Source of the DNA: CAYPJE01 sp964410945 | Lineage (GTDB): Bacteria; Fidelibacterota; Marinisomatia; Marinisomatales; TCS56 | Assembly (NCBI GenBank): GCA_964410945.1 | Contig: CAYPJE010000023.1 | Location: 1 to 47,322 of the forward strand | Direction: 5' to 3' | DNA: 47,322 nt | In this document: piece after piece, positions 32,669-41,420 of the stretch | How the letters are laid out: each line of letters opens with the position of its first letter | Position numbering within the stretch: the first letter of the stretch is position 1 | The notes under the pieces: generated by a model | The model's input: the letters and a program-made list of their open reading frames with translations, nothing else | Told to the model about the DNA's origin: nothing | The model's database searches: none | Translations under genes and position numbers: made by a program

Positions 32669-32972
32669 CCGTTTCGGTTTATCCACTGATACTATTGATA
32701 AAATTTGTGCTGTTCTAGCCAGGTATCCGGCAGTCAGGGAAGCAATGATCTATGGCTCGCGTGCTAAAGGCAATTATAAAACCGGATCCGATATAGATCT
32801 GACTTTAATAGGCGGAACTGATCTGATATTGAAAGTCCAATTGAAAATAAGTAATGATTTGGACGATCTGCTCCTGCCCTATACTATCGATCTATCGATT
32901 TTCAATCAAATCGATGATCCTGATGTAATCGAACATATAAATCGGGTTGGTAAACTATTTTATAAACAATAG
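32661..32972 (+). CDS. MNT-type nucleotidyltransferase
   Basis: This 103-aa minimal nucleotidyltransferase has the polymerase-beta motif GSRAKGNYKTGSDIDLTLIG and a third carboxylate at TIDLSIF. Proteins of this type transfer nucleotides to protein or RNA partners. In related HEPN/MNT systems MNT can AMPylate the HEPN protein. The gene overlaps its HEPN partner by 8 bases. Confidence 0.92.
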   Translation: MADRFGLSTDTIDKICAVLARYPAVREAMIYGSRAKGNYKTGSDIDLTLIGGTDLILKVQLKISNDLDDLLLPYTIDLSIFNQIDDPDVIEHINRVGKLFYKQ

Positions 32973-33084
32973 GACTTTCCTGTTCCCTGCTACCTGTCCC
33001 CTGCCCCTAATTCCCTTGGAACCACAACCGGTTAGTACGTAGTTTCAGAAACTCAATTAACATTGATTCTATCTCAGGTATCCA

Positions 33085-34122
33085 ATGAAAACCATGAAAG
33101 CTTTAGTAAAGGCCAGCCCGGAGGTTGGCATCTGGATGGAAGCAGTGCCCATCCCGGAAATCGGGACCAACGAAGTCCTGGTTAAAATCACCAAAACAGC
33201 GATTTGCGGCACCGATCTGCATATTTACAACTGGGATGAGTGGTCCCAGCGCACGATCAAGACACCGATGACGATTGGTCATGAATTTGTCGGCACCATC
33301 GCTGAGATCGGACCGGGCGTCACCCATTACCAGGTTGGCGACCGGGTCAGTGGTGAGGGTCATATCACCTGCGGATACTGCCGCAACTGCCGGGCTGGGA
33401 AACGCCATCTCTGCCATCGAACGGTTGGTATTGGCGTGAACCGCGATGGCGCCTTTGCCGAATACCTGTCCATACCGGAACGCAACCTGTGGCCGGTACA
33501 TCGTGATGTTCCCTCTGAAATCGCCGCCTTTTACGATCCTTACGGTAATGCCGTCCATACGGCCCTTTCATATGAAATGGTCGGTGAAGATGTTCTAATT
33601 ACCGGTGCCGGTCCGATCGGGATCATGGCCGTAGCAATCTGCCGTTTTGTCGGCGCCCGCCATGTAGTTATAACCGACATCAATGATTATCGCCTGGACC
33701 TGGCCCGCCGGATGGGTGCTTCGAAAACCATCAATGTCACCCGGGAAAAGGTTTCATCCTGTTTCAAGGATTTGAATATGTCCAACGGCTTTGATATCGG
33801 GCTGGAAATGTCGGGAAACCCACTGGCTTTCAATACCATGCTGCGGAATATGTACCACGGTGGACGAATCGCCCTGCTGGGCCTCCTGCCCCAATCAACC
33901 ACCATTAACTGGGATGATATCATTTTCAAGGGTTTGCAGGTGAAGGGTATTTACGGCCGGGAAATGTACGAAACCTGGTACAAGATGAGCCAGATGCTGC
34001 GCAGCGGACTGGATATCTCCAAGGTACTGACCCACCGTTTTCCAATTGACGATTTCCAGCAGGGTTTTGATATCATGAATTCCGGTAATTGCGGTAAAGT
34101 AATCCTGGAATGGGACGGTTAA
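33085..34122 (+). CDS. tdh: L-threonine 3-dehydrogenase
   Basis: This 345-aa zinc MDR enzyme oxidises threonine to 2-amino-3-ketobutyrate with NAD+. The catalytic zinc ligands are in AICGTDLHIYNWDEW and IGHEF. The structural zinc cysteines are in CGYCRNCRAGKRHLC, and the NAD loop is GAGPIGIMA. CGTDLHIYNWDEWSQ and DPYGNAVHTALS are signature stretches of Tdh. It is followed 59 bp later by kbl, whose product splits the unstable ketone, so the pair forms one pathway. Confidence 0.98.
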   Translation: MKTMKALVKASPEVGIWMEAVPIPEIGTNEVLVKITKTAICGTDLHIYNWDEWSQRTIKTPMTIGHEFVGTIAEIGPGVTHYQVGDRVSGEGHITCGYCRNCRAGKRHLCHRTVGIGVNRDGAFAEYLSIPERNLWPVHRDVPSEIAAFYDPYGNAVHTALSYEMVGEDVLITGAGPIGIMAVAICRFVGARHVVITDINDYRLDLARRMGASKTINVTREKVSSCFKDLNMSNGFDIGLEMSGNPLAFNTMLRNMYHGGRIALLGLLPQSTTINWDDIIFKGLQVKGIYGREMYETWYKMSQMLRSGLDISKVLTHRFPIDDFQQGFDIMNSGNCGKVILEWDG

Positions 34123-34167
34123 CAATTATCAATTACGAATAACCACTGACCAATGACCAATGACCAA
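34123..34167 (+). repeat. Short intergenic repeats between tdh and kbl
   Basis: Bases 34123-34140 are the reverse complement of an 18-mer (ATTCGTAATTGATAATTG) that also starts each 130-bp unit at 46463, 46593 and 46723. Directly after it lie three tandem copies of TGACCAA (34147-34167). Confidence 0.6.
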
Positions 34168-34181
34168 CCTTTGAGGAAAAA

Positions 34182-35369
34182 ATGAGTAACGCCAAAAAGC
34201 TGTATGAAGATATCCTATCCGGTATCGAAGCGGATGGATTGTATAAGAAGGAACGGATAATTACCACTCCACAGGGAGTCGATATCAAGGTTTCCGATGG
34301 CAGTGAAGTACTGAATTTCTGTGCTAATAATTACCTGGGATTATCCAACCATCCCGCTATTGTCCAGGCTGCCAAGGATGCCCTTGATGACCACGGGTTC
34401 GGAATGTCATCAGTACGCTTCATCTGCGGTACCCAGGATCTGCATAAGAATCTGGAGCAGTCCATTGCTAATTTTTTTGGTACTGACGACACCATACTGT
34501 ACACCAGTTGCTTCGATGCCAATGGTGGCCTGTTTGAGACACTTTTGACCAAAGAAGATGCCATTATCAGCGATGCCCTGAACCATGCCTCAATCATCGA
34601 TGGTGTCCGGCTCTGCAAGGCCCAACGCTTCCGGTATGCCCATTCCGATATGGCTGACCTGGAAACCAAACTCCGGGAAACCCAATCCTGTCGCTTGCGA
34701 ATGATCGCCACCGACGGTGTTTTCAGCATGGATGGCGATATCGCCAAACTGGATGAGATCGTCACGTTGGCGGAAAAATATAATGCCCTGGTTATGGTTG
34801 ACGACAGCCACGCCACCGGCTTTGTCGGTAAAACCGGCCGTGGTTCGGCCGAGCATTGCGGCGTGTTGGATAAAATCGATATCTATACCTCCACATTAGG
34901 AAAGGCCCTGGGCGGTGCTTCCGGCGGGTTCACTACCGGTAAACAGGAGTTCATCGACCTGTTACGGCAGCGTTCCCGGCCCTACCTGTTCTCGAACACA
35001 CTGGCACCCTCGATCACAGCTGCCGGATTGAAAGTCTTTGAAATGCTGTCCGCCACAACCGAACTGCGCGACAAACTTGAAAGCAATACGGCCTATTTCA
35101 GGGAAAAAATGACCGTTGCCGGTTTCGATATCAAACCAGGGATCCACCCGATCGTACCGATCATGCTGTACGATGCCAAGCTGGCCCAGGAAATGGCGGC
35201 CCGGTTACTGGATGAAGGCATTTATGTCATCGGATTTTTCTTCCCGGTAGTACCCAGGGGAGAAGCCCGAATCCGGGTTCAGATTTCGGCTGCCATGGTT
35301 CAAAACCACCTGGATCAGGCTATCACCGCTTTCACCAAAATAGGCCAACAACTGGGCGTCCTAAGTTGA
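34182..35369 (+). CDS. kbl: Glycine C-acetyltransferase (2-amino-3-ketobutyrate CoA ligase)
   Basis: This 395-aa PLP enzyme of the alpha-oxoamine synthase family cleaves 2-amino-3-ketobutyrate with CoA to glycine and acetyl-CoA. The signature stretches are NFCANNYLGLSNHP, GFGMSSVRFICGTQDLHK, DALNHASIIDGVRLCKA, VDDSHATGFVG and the PLP lysine in STLGKALGGASGG. A GAGG ribosome-binding site precedes the ATG. It is paired with tdh. Confidence 0.98.
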   Translation: MSNAKKLYEDILSGIEADGLYKKERIITTPQGVDIKVSDGSEVLNFCANNYLGLSNHPAIVQAAKDALDDHGFGMSSVRFICGTQDLHKNLEQSIANFFGTDDTILYTSCFDANGGLFETLLTKEDAIISDALNHASIIDGVRLCKAQRFRYAHSDMADLETKLRETQSCRLRMIATDGVFSMDGDIAKLDEIVTLAEKYNALVMVDDSHATGFVGKTGRGSAEHCGVLDKIDIYTSTLGKALGGASGGFTTGKQEFIDLLRQRSRPYLFSNTLAPSITAAGLKVFEMLSATTELRDKLESNTAYFREKMTVAGFDIKPGIHPIVPIMLYDAKLAQEMAARLLDEGIYVIGFFFPVVPRGEARIRVQISAAMVQNHLDQAITAFTKIGQQLGVLS

Positions 35370-35468
35370 ATCACAATATAATATTGAATAAAGCAATTGC
35401 TTGCAGAAATACAGACGGGGTATATTTCGGCCTCGAAAATTCTGTTTTATCGAAAATAAAAGCGATTT

Positions 35469-37394
35469 ATGAATAAAAAACAAACTCCCCGATATTTAAT
35501 CATTGGCGTGATCCTGGCCTGGGCACTGTATACATTGTGGCCCACCATCCGCTTTGAAACAATGACCGAAGATGAAAAGGAAAACCTGCGCGTCTCCGGT
35601 GAATTAACTGATATAGAAAACAAGATTATCCAGCAGGGTCTGGATCTTAAGGGCGGTATGCATATCGTCCTGGAAGCCGATCTGCCTACCCTGGTTTCAA
35701 ATATTGCCATCAATAAAGATCGCAAATTTGAGCTGGTAGTTGACAAGGTCAGGCAAACCCTCAAGGATGATCCGGAAGTTGAATTTTTTGATGAATTTCA
35801 GCGTGAAGCGGAAGATGCCAATCTGCGCCTGCCACGCTATTATAACGACTTCGGTGCCGGGATTGATGATATCATGGCCGGCCTGGAAGAAGAAGCGGAA
35901 GATGCCTTGGACCGGGTACTGGAAATTCTCAGCAACCGTGTCGACCAGTTCGGTGTTTCCGAACCAACGATCCAGAAACAGGGCAAACGGCGTATTATCG
36001 TGGAACTGGCCGGTATCCAGAACCCGGAACGGGCCCGCGAGCTGTTACAGAGTACTGCTCTGTTGGAATTCGTACTGGTGAAAAATCCCGAGGTGACCCA
36101 GGATCTGCTGATCCAGATCGATAAAATCCTGAAGGGTAACACCGATCTGGAAGATCTGGTAGAAACCACTACCGACACTACTGTTGAAGATGAACCGGCT
36201 GAAGATTTTGTCAGCGATGATAAAACCGTATCGGTCAGTGAATTATTCGGTGAAGAAGAAGTGACAGCAGTCAGTGAAGATGACACTTCCGAATCGGTCC
36301 TGGTTGATGACCGCCTGTTTGAAGAACGCCCCTTCTCAGCCCTGCTTCGCAATCTGGGCAATGACATTGGTATTCCTGAGAAAAATTATTACGCCATTCG
36401 CAAGATCCTCGAACGTCCGGAGGTTCAGGATAAATTACTGGCTACCAACAGCCAGTTCCTGTTCAGTGAAGATGCCGAGCCGTTCCAGGATGCTACTGGC
36501 ACTACGGTGAATTTCTACCGCATGTATCACATGGAAAACTCCGCCGAACTGACCGGTGGTGTTATTTCCGAGGCCCGCGCCACTATTGGCCAGCAGGGTT
36601 CTGCCTATGCCGGTCAGCATATCGTCCTGCTGGACATGAACAGCGATGGTGTTAAAACCTGGGCCCGGGTAACCGGCGCCAACATCAACAGCCGGGTAGC
36701 CATAGTATTGGATAAGAAAGTCCGCATGGCTCCGGTCATCGAGGATCGGATCAGCGGCGGTTCCACCGTGATCAAGGGCTTTGCCAATATGAACGAAGCA
36801 ATGGATATCGCCATCGTTCTCCGTGCTGGTGCCCTGCCGGCTCCGGTGAATATCATCGAAGAACGGATCGTCGGGCCCTCCCTGGGTGCCGACTCAATCC
36901 GCAAAGGCACCACCTCGGTGATGATCGGCCTGATCATCATTCTGATCTTCATGCTGTTCTACTATAAGATTTCAGGCAGCGTCGCCGACTTCGCCTTGAT
37001 CTGGAATATCGTTCTGGTGCTTTCCATCCTGGCATCCCTGGGTGCGACCCTGACCCTGCCGGGTATCGCCGGTTTAATCCTGACAGTAGGTATGTCGATC
37101 GATGCCAATGTGATTATTTTTGAACGAATCCGGGAAGAACTGCGTAAGGGCAAAACGGCCCGCGCCGCCATCGATTCCGGTTACAGCCGGGCGCTGACCA
37201 CCATTATCGATGCCAATGTAACGACCGTGATCGCCGCTCTGGTACTGTACCAATTCGGTACCGGCCCGATCCGCGGCTTTGCCACTGTTCTGTTCTGGGG
37301 TATCATCATCAGTATGTTTACCGCCATCTTTGTTACCAGAACAATTTTCAATTCCTTTACTTCCCGCAAACAATTACAGACTTTGAGCATATGA
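35469..37394 (+). CDS. secD: Protein translocase subunit SecD
   Basis: This 641-aa inner-membrane protein has one N-terminal span (about 8-25), the motif GLDLKGGMHIVLEAD, the large periplasmic domain and five C-terminal spans (from about 475). SecDF uses the proton gradient to complete export. The periplasmic part contains a low-complexity acidic insertion (about residues 228-286, rich in Asp, Glu, Thr, Ser, Val) between the two halves of P1, making the protein longer than the usual SecD. A possible promoter (TTGCTT at 35397, TATATT at 35421, 18-base spacer) lies upstream. The stop overlaps secF in ATGA. Confidence 0.97.
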   Translation: MNKKQTPRYLIIGVILAWALYTLWPTIRFETMTEDEKENLRVSGELTDIENKIIQQGLDLKGGMHIVLEADLPTLVSNIAINKDRKFELVVDKVRQTLKDDPEVEFFDEFQREAEDANLRLPRYYNDFGAGIDDIMAGLEEEAEDALDRVLEILSNRVDQFGVSEPTIQKQGKRRIIVELAGIQNPERARELLQSTALLEFVLVKNPEVTQDLLIQIDKILKGNTDLEDLVETTTDTTVEDEPAEDFVSDDKTVSVSELFGEEEVTAVSEDDTSESVLVDDRLFEERPFSALLRNLGNDIGIPEKNYYAIRKILERPEVQDKLLATNSQFLFSEDAEPFQDATGTTVNFYRMYHMENSAELTGGVISEARATIGQQGSAYAGQHIVLLDMNSDGVKTWARVTGANINSRVAIVLDKKVRMAPVIEDRISGGSTVIKGFANMNEAMDIAIVLRAGALPAPVNIIEERIVGPSLGADSIRKGTTSVMIGLIIILIFMLFYYKISGSVADFALIWNIVLVLSILASLGATLTLPGIAGLILTVGMSIDANVIIFERIREELRKGKTARAAIDSGYSRALTTIIDANVTTVIAALVLYQFGTGPIRGFATVLFWGIIISMFTAIFVTRTIFNSFTSRKQLQTLSI

Positions 37395-38326
37395 GAATTA
37401 TAAAAGATACCAAAATTGATTTTATGGCTCAGTCCCGCTTGGGATTTGTCATTTCATCTGTCCTGATCATTGCCGGACTGCTGTCGATCATTTTCCAGGG
37501 CGGGTTGCGCCTGAGCATCGATTTCAATGGCGGCAGCCTGGTGGCGGTCCAGTATACCGAGGAAATGGATATCAACACGATCCGTGAAGTCCTTTCCGAC
37601 GTTTCCATTGAAGGCCGGACCTTTGACCTGAGTAAAAATGAGATTCGCCATTATGGCGATCTGACAACAGTTTCGCTGCGAATCCCTGTGATGGAGGACC
37701 AGCCGGAAAACTTCAATCAACAGATTGTCGATTTCCTGTACACAAGCTATCCCTCCCAGGTCCCGGATGAAAAAGCCAACTTCCTCCTGACGATCGAAAC
37801 AGTGGGACCAAAAATCGGTGCCGAATTAAGCAGTAAAGCCTATCTGTCAATCATTTCCGCCTTGATCATGATCCTGATCTATATTTCGATCCGCTTTGAA
37901 TTCAAGTTCGCGCTGGGTGCCATCGCGGCTCTGGCCCACGATGTATTCATCACCCTGGGCATTTTCTCAATCATGGATTATGAGATTTCACTACCGGTGA
38001 TTGCCGCTTTCATGACCATCGTCGGTTATTCATTGAACGACACGATTGTGATCTTCGACCGGATCAGGGAAAATGTTAAAGGAATGCGCGGTACTGATTA
38101 TTCATCGATAATAAACAGCAGTATCAATGCCTCCTTAAGCCGGACCATTATCACATCTTTGACCACTTTTGTTGTTGTCTTTGTCCTGTGGGTCTGGGGT
38201 GGTGAAGTTATCCATAATTTTGCCTTTGCCATGATTATTGGTGTGCTTGTCGGTACCTATTCTTCCATCTATGTAGCCAGCCCGATCGTATTGCGGCTGC
38301 ATGAGCGGAATCGTGGGAAAAAATAA
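37391..38326 (+). CDS. secF: Protein translocase subunit SecF
   Basis: This 311-aa partner of SecD has the N-terminal span, the motif LSIDFNGGSLVAVQY (equivalent of DLKGG), a short periplasmic domain and five C-terminal spans with FMTIVGYSLNDTIVIFDRIREN and SSINASLSRTIITSLTTF, diagnostic of SecF. Its ATG overlaps the secD stop by four bases. A perfect intrinsic terminator follows. Confidence 0.98.
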   Translation: MRIIKDTKIDFMAQSRLGFVISSVLIIAGLLSIIFQGGLRLSIDFNGGSLVAVQYTEEMDINTIREVLSDVSIEGRTFDLSKNEIRHYGDLTTVSLRIPVMEDQPENFNQQIVDFLYTSYPSQVPDEKANFLLTIETVGPKIGAELSSKAYLSIISALIMILIYISIRFEFKFALGAIAALAHDVFITLGIFSIMDYEISLPVIAAFMTIVGYSLNDTIVIFDRIRENVKGMRGTDYSSIINSSINASLSRTIITSLTTFVVVFVLWVWGGEVIHNFAFAMIIGVLVGTYSSIYVASPIVLRLHERNRGKK

Positions 38327-38354
38327 ATCCACAAATACAGCTAAACCATTTAAT

Positions 38355-38384
38355 AAAAACTCCGTTACGGCGGAGTTTTTATTT
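38355..38384 (+). terminator. Rho-independent terminator after secDF
   Basis: A perfect 10-bp stem AAAAACTCCG (38355-38364) / CGGAGTTTTT (38371-38380) with a 6-base loop is followed by ATTTT. It lies 28 bases after the secF stop and 12 bases before the next ATG. Confidence 0.9.
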
Positions 38385-38395
38385 TCCGGGCTGTT

Positions 38396-39283
38396 ATGAG
38401 TACCAGTCGAAATAAAATTATTCTGCTGTATACTTTCCTGTGCCTGATCTGGGGAACAACCTGGTTTTTCATCAAGATCAGCCTGGAAGGAACGCCGCCT
38501 TTTTTTGGAGCCGGGCTGCGGTTCTTCTTGGCCGGGATCATTCTTTGGGGAATAGTGCTCTGGAAGAAGGATTATCCGCCCTTCAATGCCAAGGCCATGA
38601 AAATCTACCTCTGGTTCGGTCTGGGCAACCTGTCGATCGGATATGCCATCAGCTACTGGGCTACCCAGTTCATCTATTCCAACCTGTCGGCGATCATCTG
38701 GGCCGGTTTCCCGCTGGTAGTAACCTTAATGGCTCATTTCTCAATTCCCGAAGAACGCCTGAATTTGCGCAAGATAATCAGTATCCTGACCGGAATGACC
38801 GGTGTGCTGATGATCATCCTGGAAAGCGGAAGTCTGGGCGGCGAAAATGTGACTAAAGGGATAATCATGGTGACAATTGCCGTGTTTATCGCGGCCGGAC
38901 CTAATGTATATTTGAAAAAACACCACCAGGCCGTCCGGACAATTCCAATGAATGCCATGTCGCAAACCATGGCCGGTATATCGATTTTAATCCTGTCATT
39001 TTTTACTGAAAGCGATCAGACTATGGTCTGGAATGCAGTCAATATTTTTTCTCTGCTGTACCTTGCTATCCTGGGAACCGTGACCGCCTGGCTGATCTAT
39101 GTCTGGTTGTTCTCCCATCTCTCCGTAACCCTGATTTCCTACATTGCCTTTTTCCCACCAGTGATTGCAACCATCATCGGCTGGCTCCTCCTGGATGAAA
39201 AACTGACTCCCCTTATGCTGGTCGGTGCCGTGCTGGTCTTAGCCGGGGTCGCCCTGATCAATCTGCGTCTGAAATATAAATAA
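38396..39283 (+). CDS. EamA-family DMT transporter
   Basis: This 295-aa membrane protein has ten predicted spans in two EamA repeats. The first begins LLYTFLCLIWGTTWFFIK, with GLRFFLAGIILWG, and the second TIAVFIAAGPNVYLKKHH, with SYIAFFPPVIATIIGWLLLDEKLTP. It probably exports or takes up amino acids, nucleobases or drugs; the substrate is unknown. It starts 12 bases after the secDF terminator and its stop overlaps the alkA-like start by one base. Confidence 0.93.
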   Translation: MSTSRNKIILLYTFLCLIWGTTWFFIKISLEGTPPFFGAGLRFFLAGIILWGIVLWKKDYPPFNAKAMKIYLWFGLGNLSIGYAISYWATQFIYSNLSAIIWAGFPLVVTLMAHFSIPEERLNLRKIISILTGMTGVLMIILESGSLGGENVTKGIIMVTIAVFIAAGPNVYLKKHHQAVRTIPMNAMSQTMAGISILILSFFTESDQTMVWNAVNIFSLLYLAILGTVTAWLIYVWLFSHLSVTLISYIAFFPPVIATIIGWLLLDEKLTPLMLVGAVLVLAGVALINLRLKYK

Positions 39284-40155
39284 TGCAATTTCACATCCCG
39301 GTACCCCCGGATTTCAGGTTTTACCAGACCTTCAGGGACACTACGCGACAACCATTCGGACTGACCGAATTACTGGCTGGTAATAAATATTATACTCTAA
39401 TCGAGGATCATATCGTTGAAATAGTCCATCATCCGACCGACAGCTGGCTCCAGGTTATTTCCGATCATGAGAATCAGGATCAGATGACTGCGATCCTGGC
39501 TGACCGGTTCGGTTTGGCCCAAGACCTGGATTCTTTTTATGCCACCGTACAGGATGATGACCGATTGACCGGTGTGACTAGACAACTGGAAGGTCTGCGT
39601 ATTTTTCAGAAAGGCTCGCGCTTTGAAACACTGGTAACTGCCATAATAGACCAGCAGGTTAACCTGGCTTTTGCAGAAACCCTTAAACGCCGATTGATCA
39701 CCAGATACGGACAGCAGATCAATCATGACGGTATAGCCATATACAAATTTCCCACGGCCGAGCAATTGGCTGGTCTGGATGAGCTGGCACTGTACCCTCT
39801 GCAATTTACCAGGAATAAAAGCCGCTATGTCATTCGCCTTGCCAGGGCGGTAAATGATCGAAAAATCGATCTTGATGGCTGGACTTCCCTGGGTGATGAC
39901 GAGCTGATCGGTGAATTGATGGGAATATATGGTATAGGCCGCTGGACAGCCGAATATTCCGCCATGGTTGGCTGGGGGCGCTTGAATACACTCCCGGCTG
40001 CTGATATCGGCTTGATGAATGCCCTCCAGAAATTATACGGCCTGAAAGAGCGGCCGGATGAAGCCCGGATTCGGGTTATGGGTTCAGCCTGGGAACCATT
40101 CCGTGGTCTGGTCACCTTCTATCTATGGTTTGCACTGGAACAAAAAATAATCTAG
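39283..40155 (+). CDS. HhH-GPD DNA glycosylase (AlkA-like)
   Basis: This 290-aa base-excision enzyme has the C-terminal HhH-GPD domain. VTAIIDQQVNLAFAETLKRR opens the domain, then the hairpin LMGIYGIGRWTAEYSAMVGWG, and the catalytic Asp is in TLPAADIGLMNAL. The N-terminal region (about 1-90) resembles the AlkA beta domain. 3-Methyladenine or related alkylated bases are the expected substrates, supported by the neighbouring methylguanine methyltransferase gene. There is no C-terminal Fe-S cluster. Confidence 0.9.
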   Translation: MQFHIPVPPDFRFYQTFRDTTRQPFGLTELLAGNKYYTLIEDHIVEIVHHPTDSWLQVISDHENQDQMTAILADRFGLAQDLDSFYATVQDDDRLTGVTRQLEGLRIFQKGSRFETLVTAIIDQQVNLAFAETLKRRLITRYGQQINHDGIAIYKFPTAEQLAGLDELALYPLQFTRNKSRYVIRLARAVNDRKIDLDGWTSLGDDELIGELMGIYGIGRWTAEYSAMVGWGRLNTLPAADIGLMNALQKLYGLKERPDEARIRVMGSAWEPFRGLVTFYLWFALEQKII

Positions 40156-40204
40156 ACCATTTCCAATCCTGATTGTAAACTGCGATGATTAAATCGAGAT
40201 TAAA

Positions 40205-40702
40205 ATGATAAATTTCCGCCACCTGGATACCCCAATCGGGAAACTGACTATTGCCGGGGAAAATGATATCCTGTCCTATCTGGCACTGCCGGGGTTGGAA
40301 CAGCAGATGCATAAGTTTTTCCAGCGTTACTTTCCCGGCACTGAATTGCAGGAATCAACAACTGCCCTTCGAGATGCTGCCCTTCAGTTGAACGAATATT
40401 TCAGTGGAACTCGTCCTGTATTCGACCTGGAGTTGAGTTTAACATCCCCGCCATTTTCAAAACAGGTGCTGCAGGAAGTTGCCCGGATTCCTTTTGGTGC
40501 AACCACCTCATATGGTGAAATCGCAAAAAAACTGAATAATCCGGCTGCCGTACGGGCCGTTGGTCGCGCTAACGCCACCAATCCGATCCCCATCATCATT
40601 CCCTGTCACCGGGTGATCGCCAGTGATGGCAACCTGCAGGGTTACGCCGGCGGACTGGACATGAAGACCTGGCTGCTGAGACACGAAGGCTATAATATCT
40701 AA
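40205..40702 (+). CDS. ogt: Methylated-DNA--protein-cysteine methyltransferase
   Basis: This 165-aa suicide repair protein removes the methyl from O6-methylguanine. The acceptor Cys is in IIPCHRVIASDG. The recognition segment IPFGATTSYGEIAKKLNNPAAVRAVGRANATNP and the ending LQGYAGGLDMKTWLLRHEG are typical. It lacks the Ada regulatory domain, so it is of the Ogt type. It is encoded 49 bp downstream of the AlkA-like gene, forming an alkylation repair pair. Confidence 0.97.
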   Translation: MINFRHLDTPIGKLTIAGENDILSYLALPGLEQQMHKFFQRYFPGTELQESTTALRDAALQLNEYFSGTRPVFDLELSLTSPPFSKQVLQEVARIPFGATTSYGEIAKKLNNPAAVRAVGRANATNPIPIIIPCHRVIASDGNLQGYAGGLDMKTWLLRHEGYNI

Positions 40703-40731
40703 TAATCCAAAACCAAGAGAAATAACACTCA

Positions 40732-41364
40732 ATGAATGCACTGTTTCAAATGCTGCGCCGTACCTTTCTGACCGGCCTGTTTGCCGCCGCACCGATCGCC
40801 CTCACAATCTATTTCATAAACCTGATCTTTCGGATGCTGGATAAACCCACCGCAACTTTCCTAAAACGTTATGATATCGAGATTCCCGGTCTGGGAATAG
40901 CAATTTCAATAGCGGTTGTATTCCTGCTGGGCGTAATCATCACCAACGTGCTGGGTCGCCGTCTGTTTACCTGGGGGGAGAAATTCCTGGCTTCCCTGCC
41001 CATAATAAATCCGATTTATAACACAATCAAACAGATAACCAATGCCTTCGCCGGAACCTCCAGTCGGGCGTTCCGAAAAGTGGTATATATCGAATATCCA
41101 CGCCAGGGATTATGGACGATCTCATTCGTAACGGCCGAGAGTAAAAACACCGATGGGCAGGAATTCTATCATCTGTTTGTCCCAACAACCCCCAATCCAA
41201 CTTCCGGTTTCTATCTGGTCATTCCCAAGGAAGATGCCATTGATTCCCGGCTGGATGTCGAATCAGGGCTAAAAACCGTAATTTCGGGAGGAGCACTGGC
41301 CAACCAGGAAACACCGATCCTATTATCGAAACGCCTCAAGGACAAAAAGGACAAAAACAAATAA
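40732..41364 (+). CDS. DUF502 family membrane protein
   Basis: This 210-aa protein has two N-terminal spans (FLTGLFAAAPIALTIYFI and GLGIAISIAVVFLLGVIITNV) followed by a soluble beta-rich domain. It matches DUF502 through the stretch LPIINPIYNTIKQI, the segment FRKVVYIEYPRQGLWTISFVT, and VPTTPNPTSGFYLVIP. The function is not established. It is encoded 56 bp before the fatty-acid kinase fusion. Confidence 0.93.
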   Translation: MNALFQMLRRTFLTGLFAAAPIALTIYFINLIFRMLDKPTATFLKRYDIEIPGLGIAISIAVVFLLGVIITNVLGRRLFTWGEKFLASLPIINPIYNTIKQITNAFAGTSSRAFRKVVYIEYPRQGLWTISFVTAESKNTDGQEFYHLFVPTTPNPTSGFYLVIPKEDAIDSRLDVESGLKTVISGGALANQETPILLSKRLKDKKDKNK

Positions 41365-41420
41365 TAGAACTGTTACTGATTATTAATAAATTAGAATTCA
41401 CACCAAAATGAAAATCTGAT

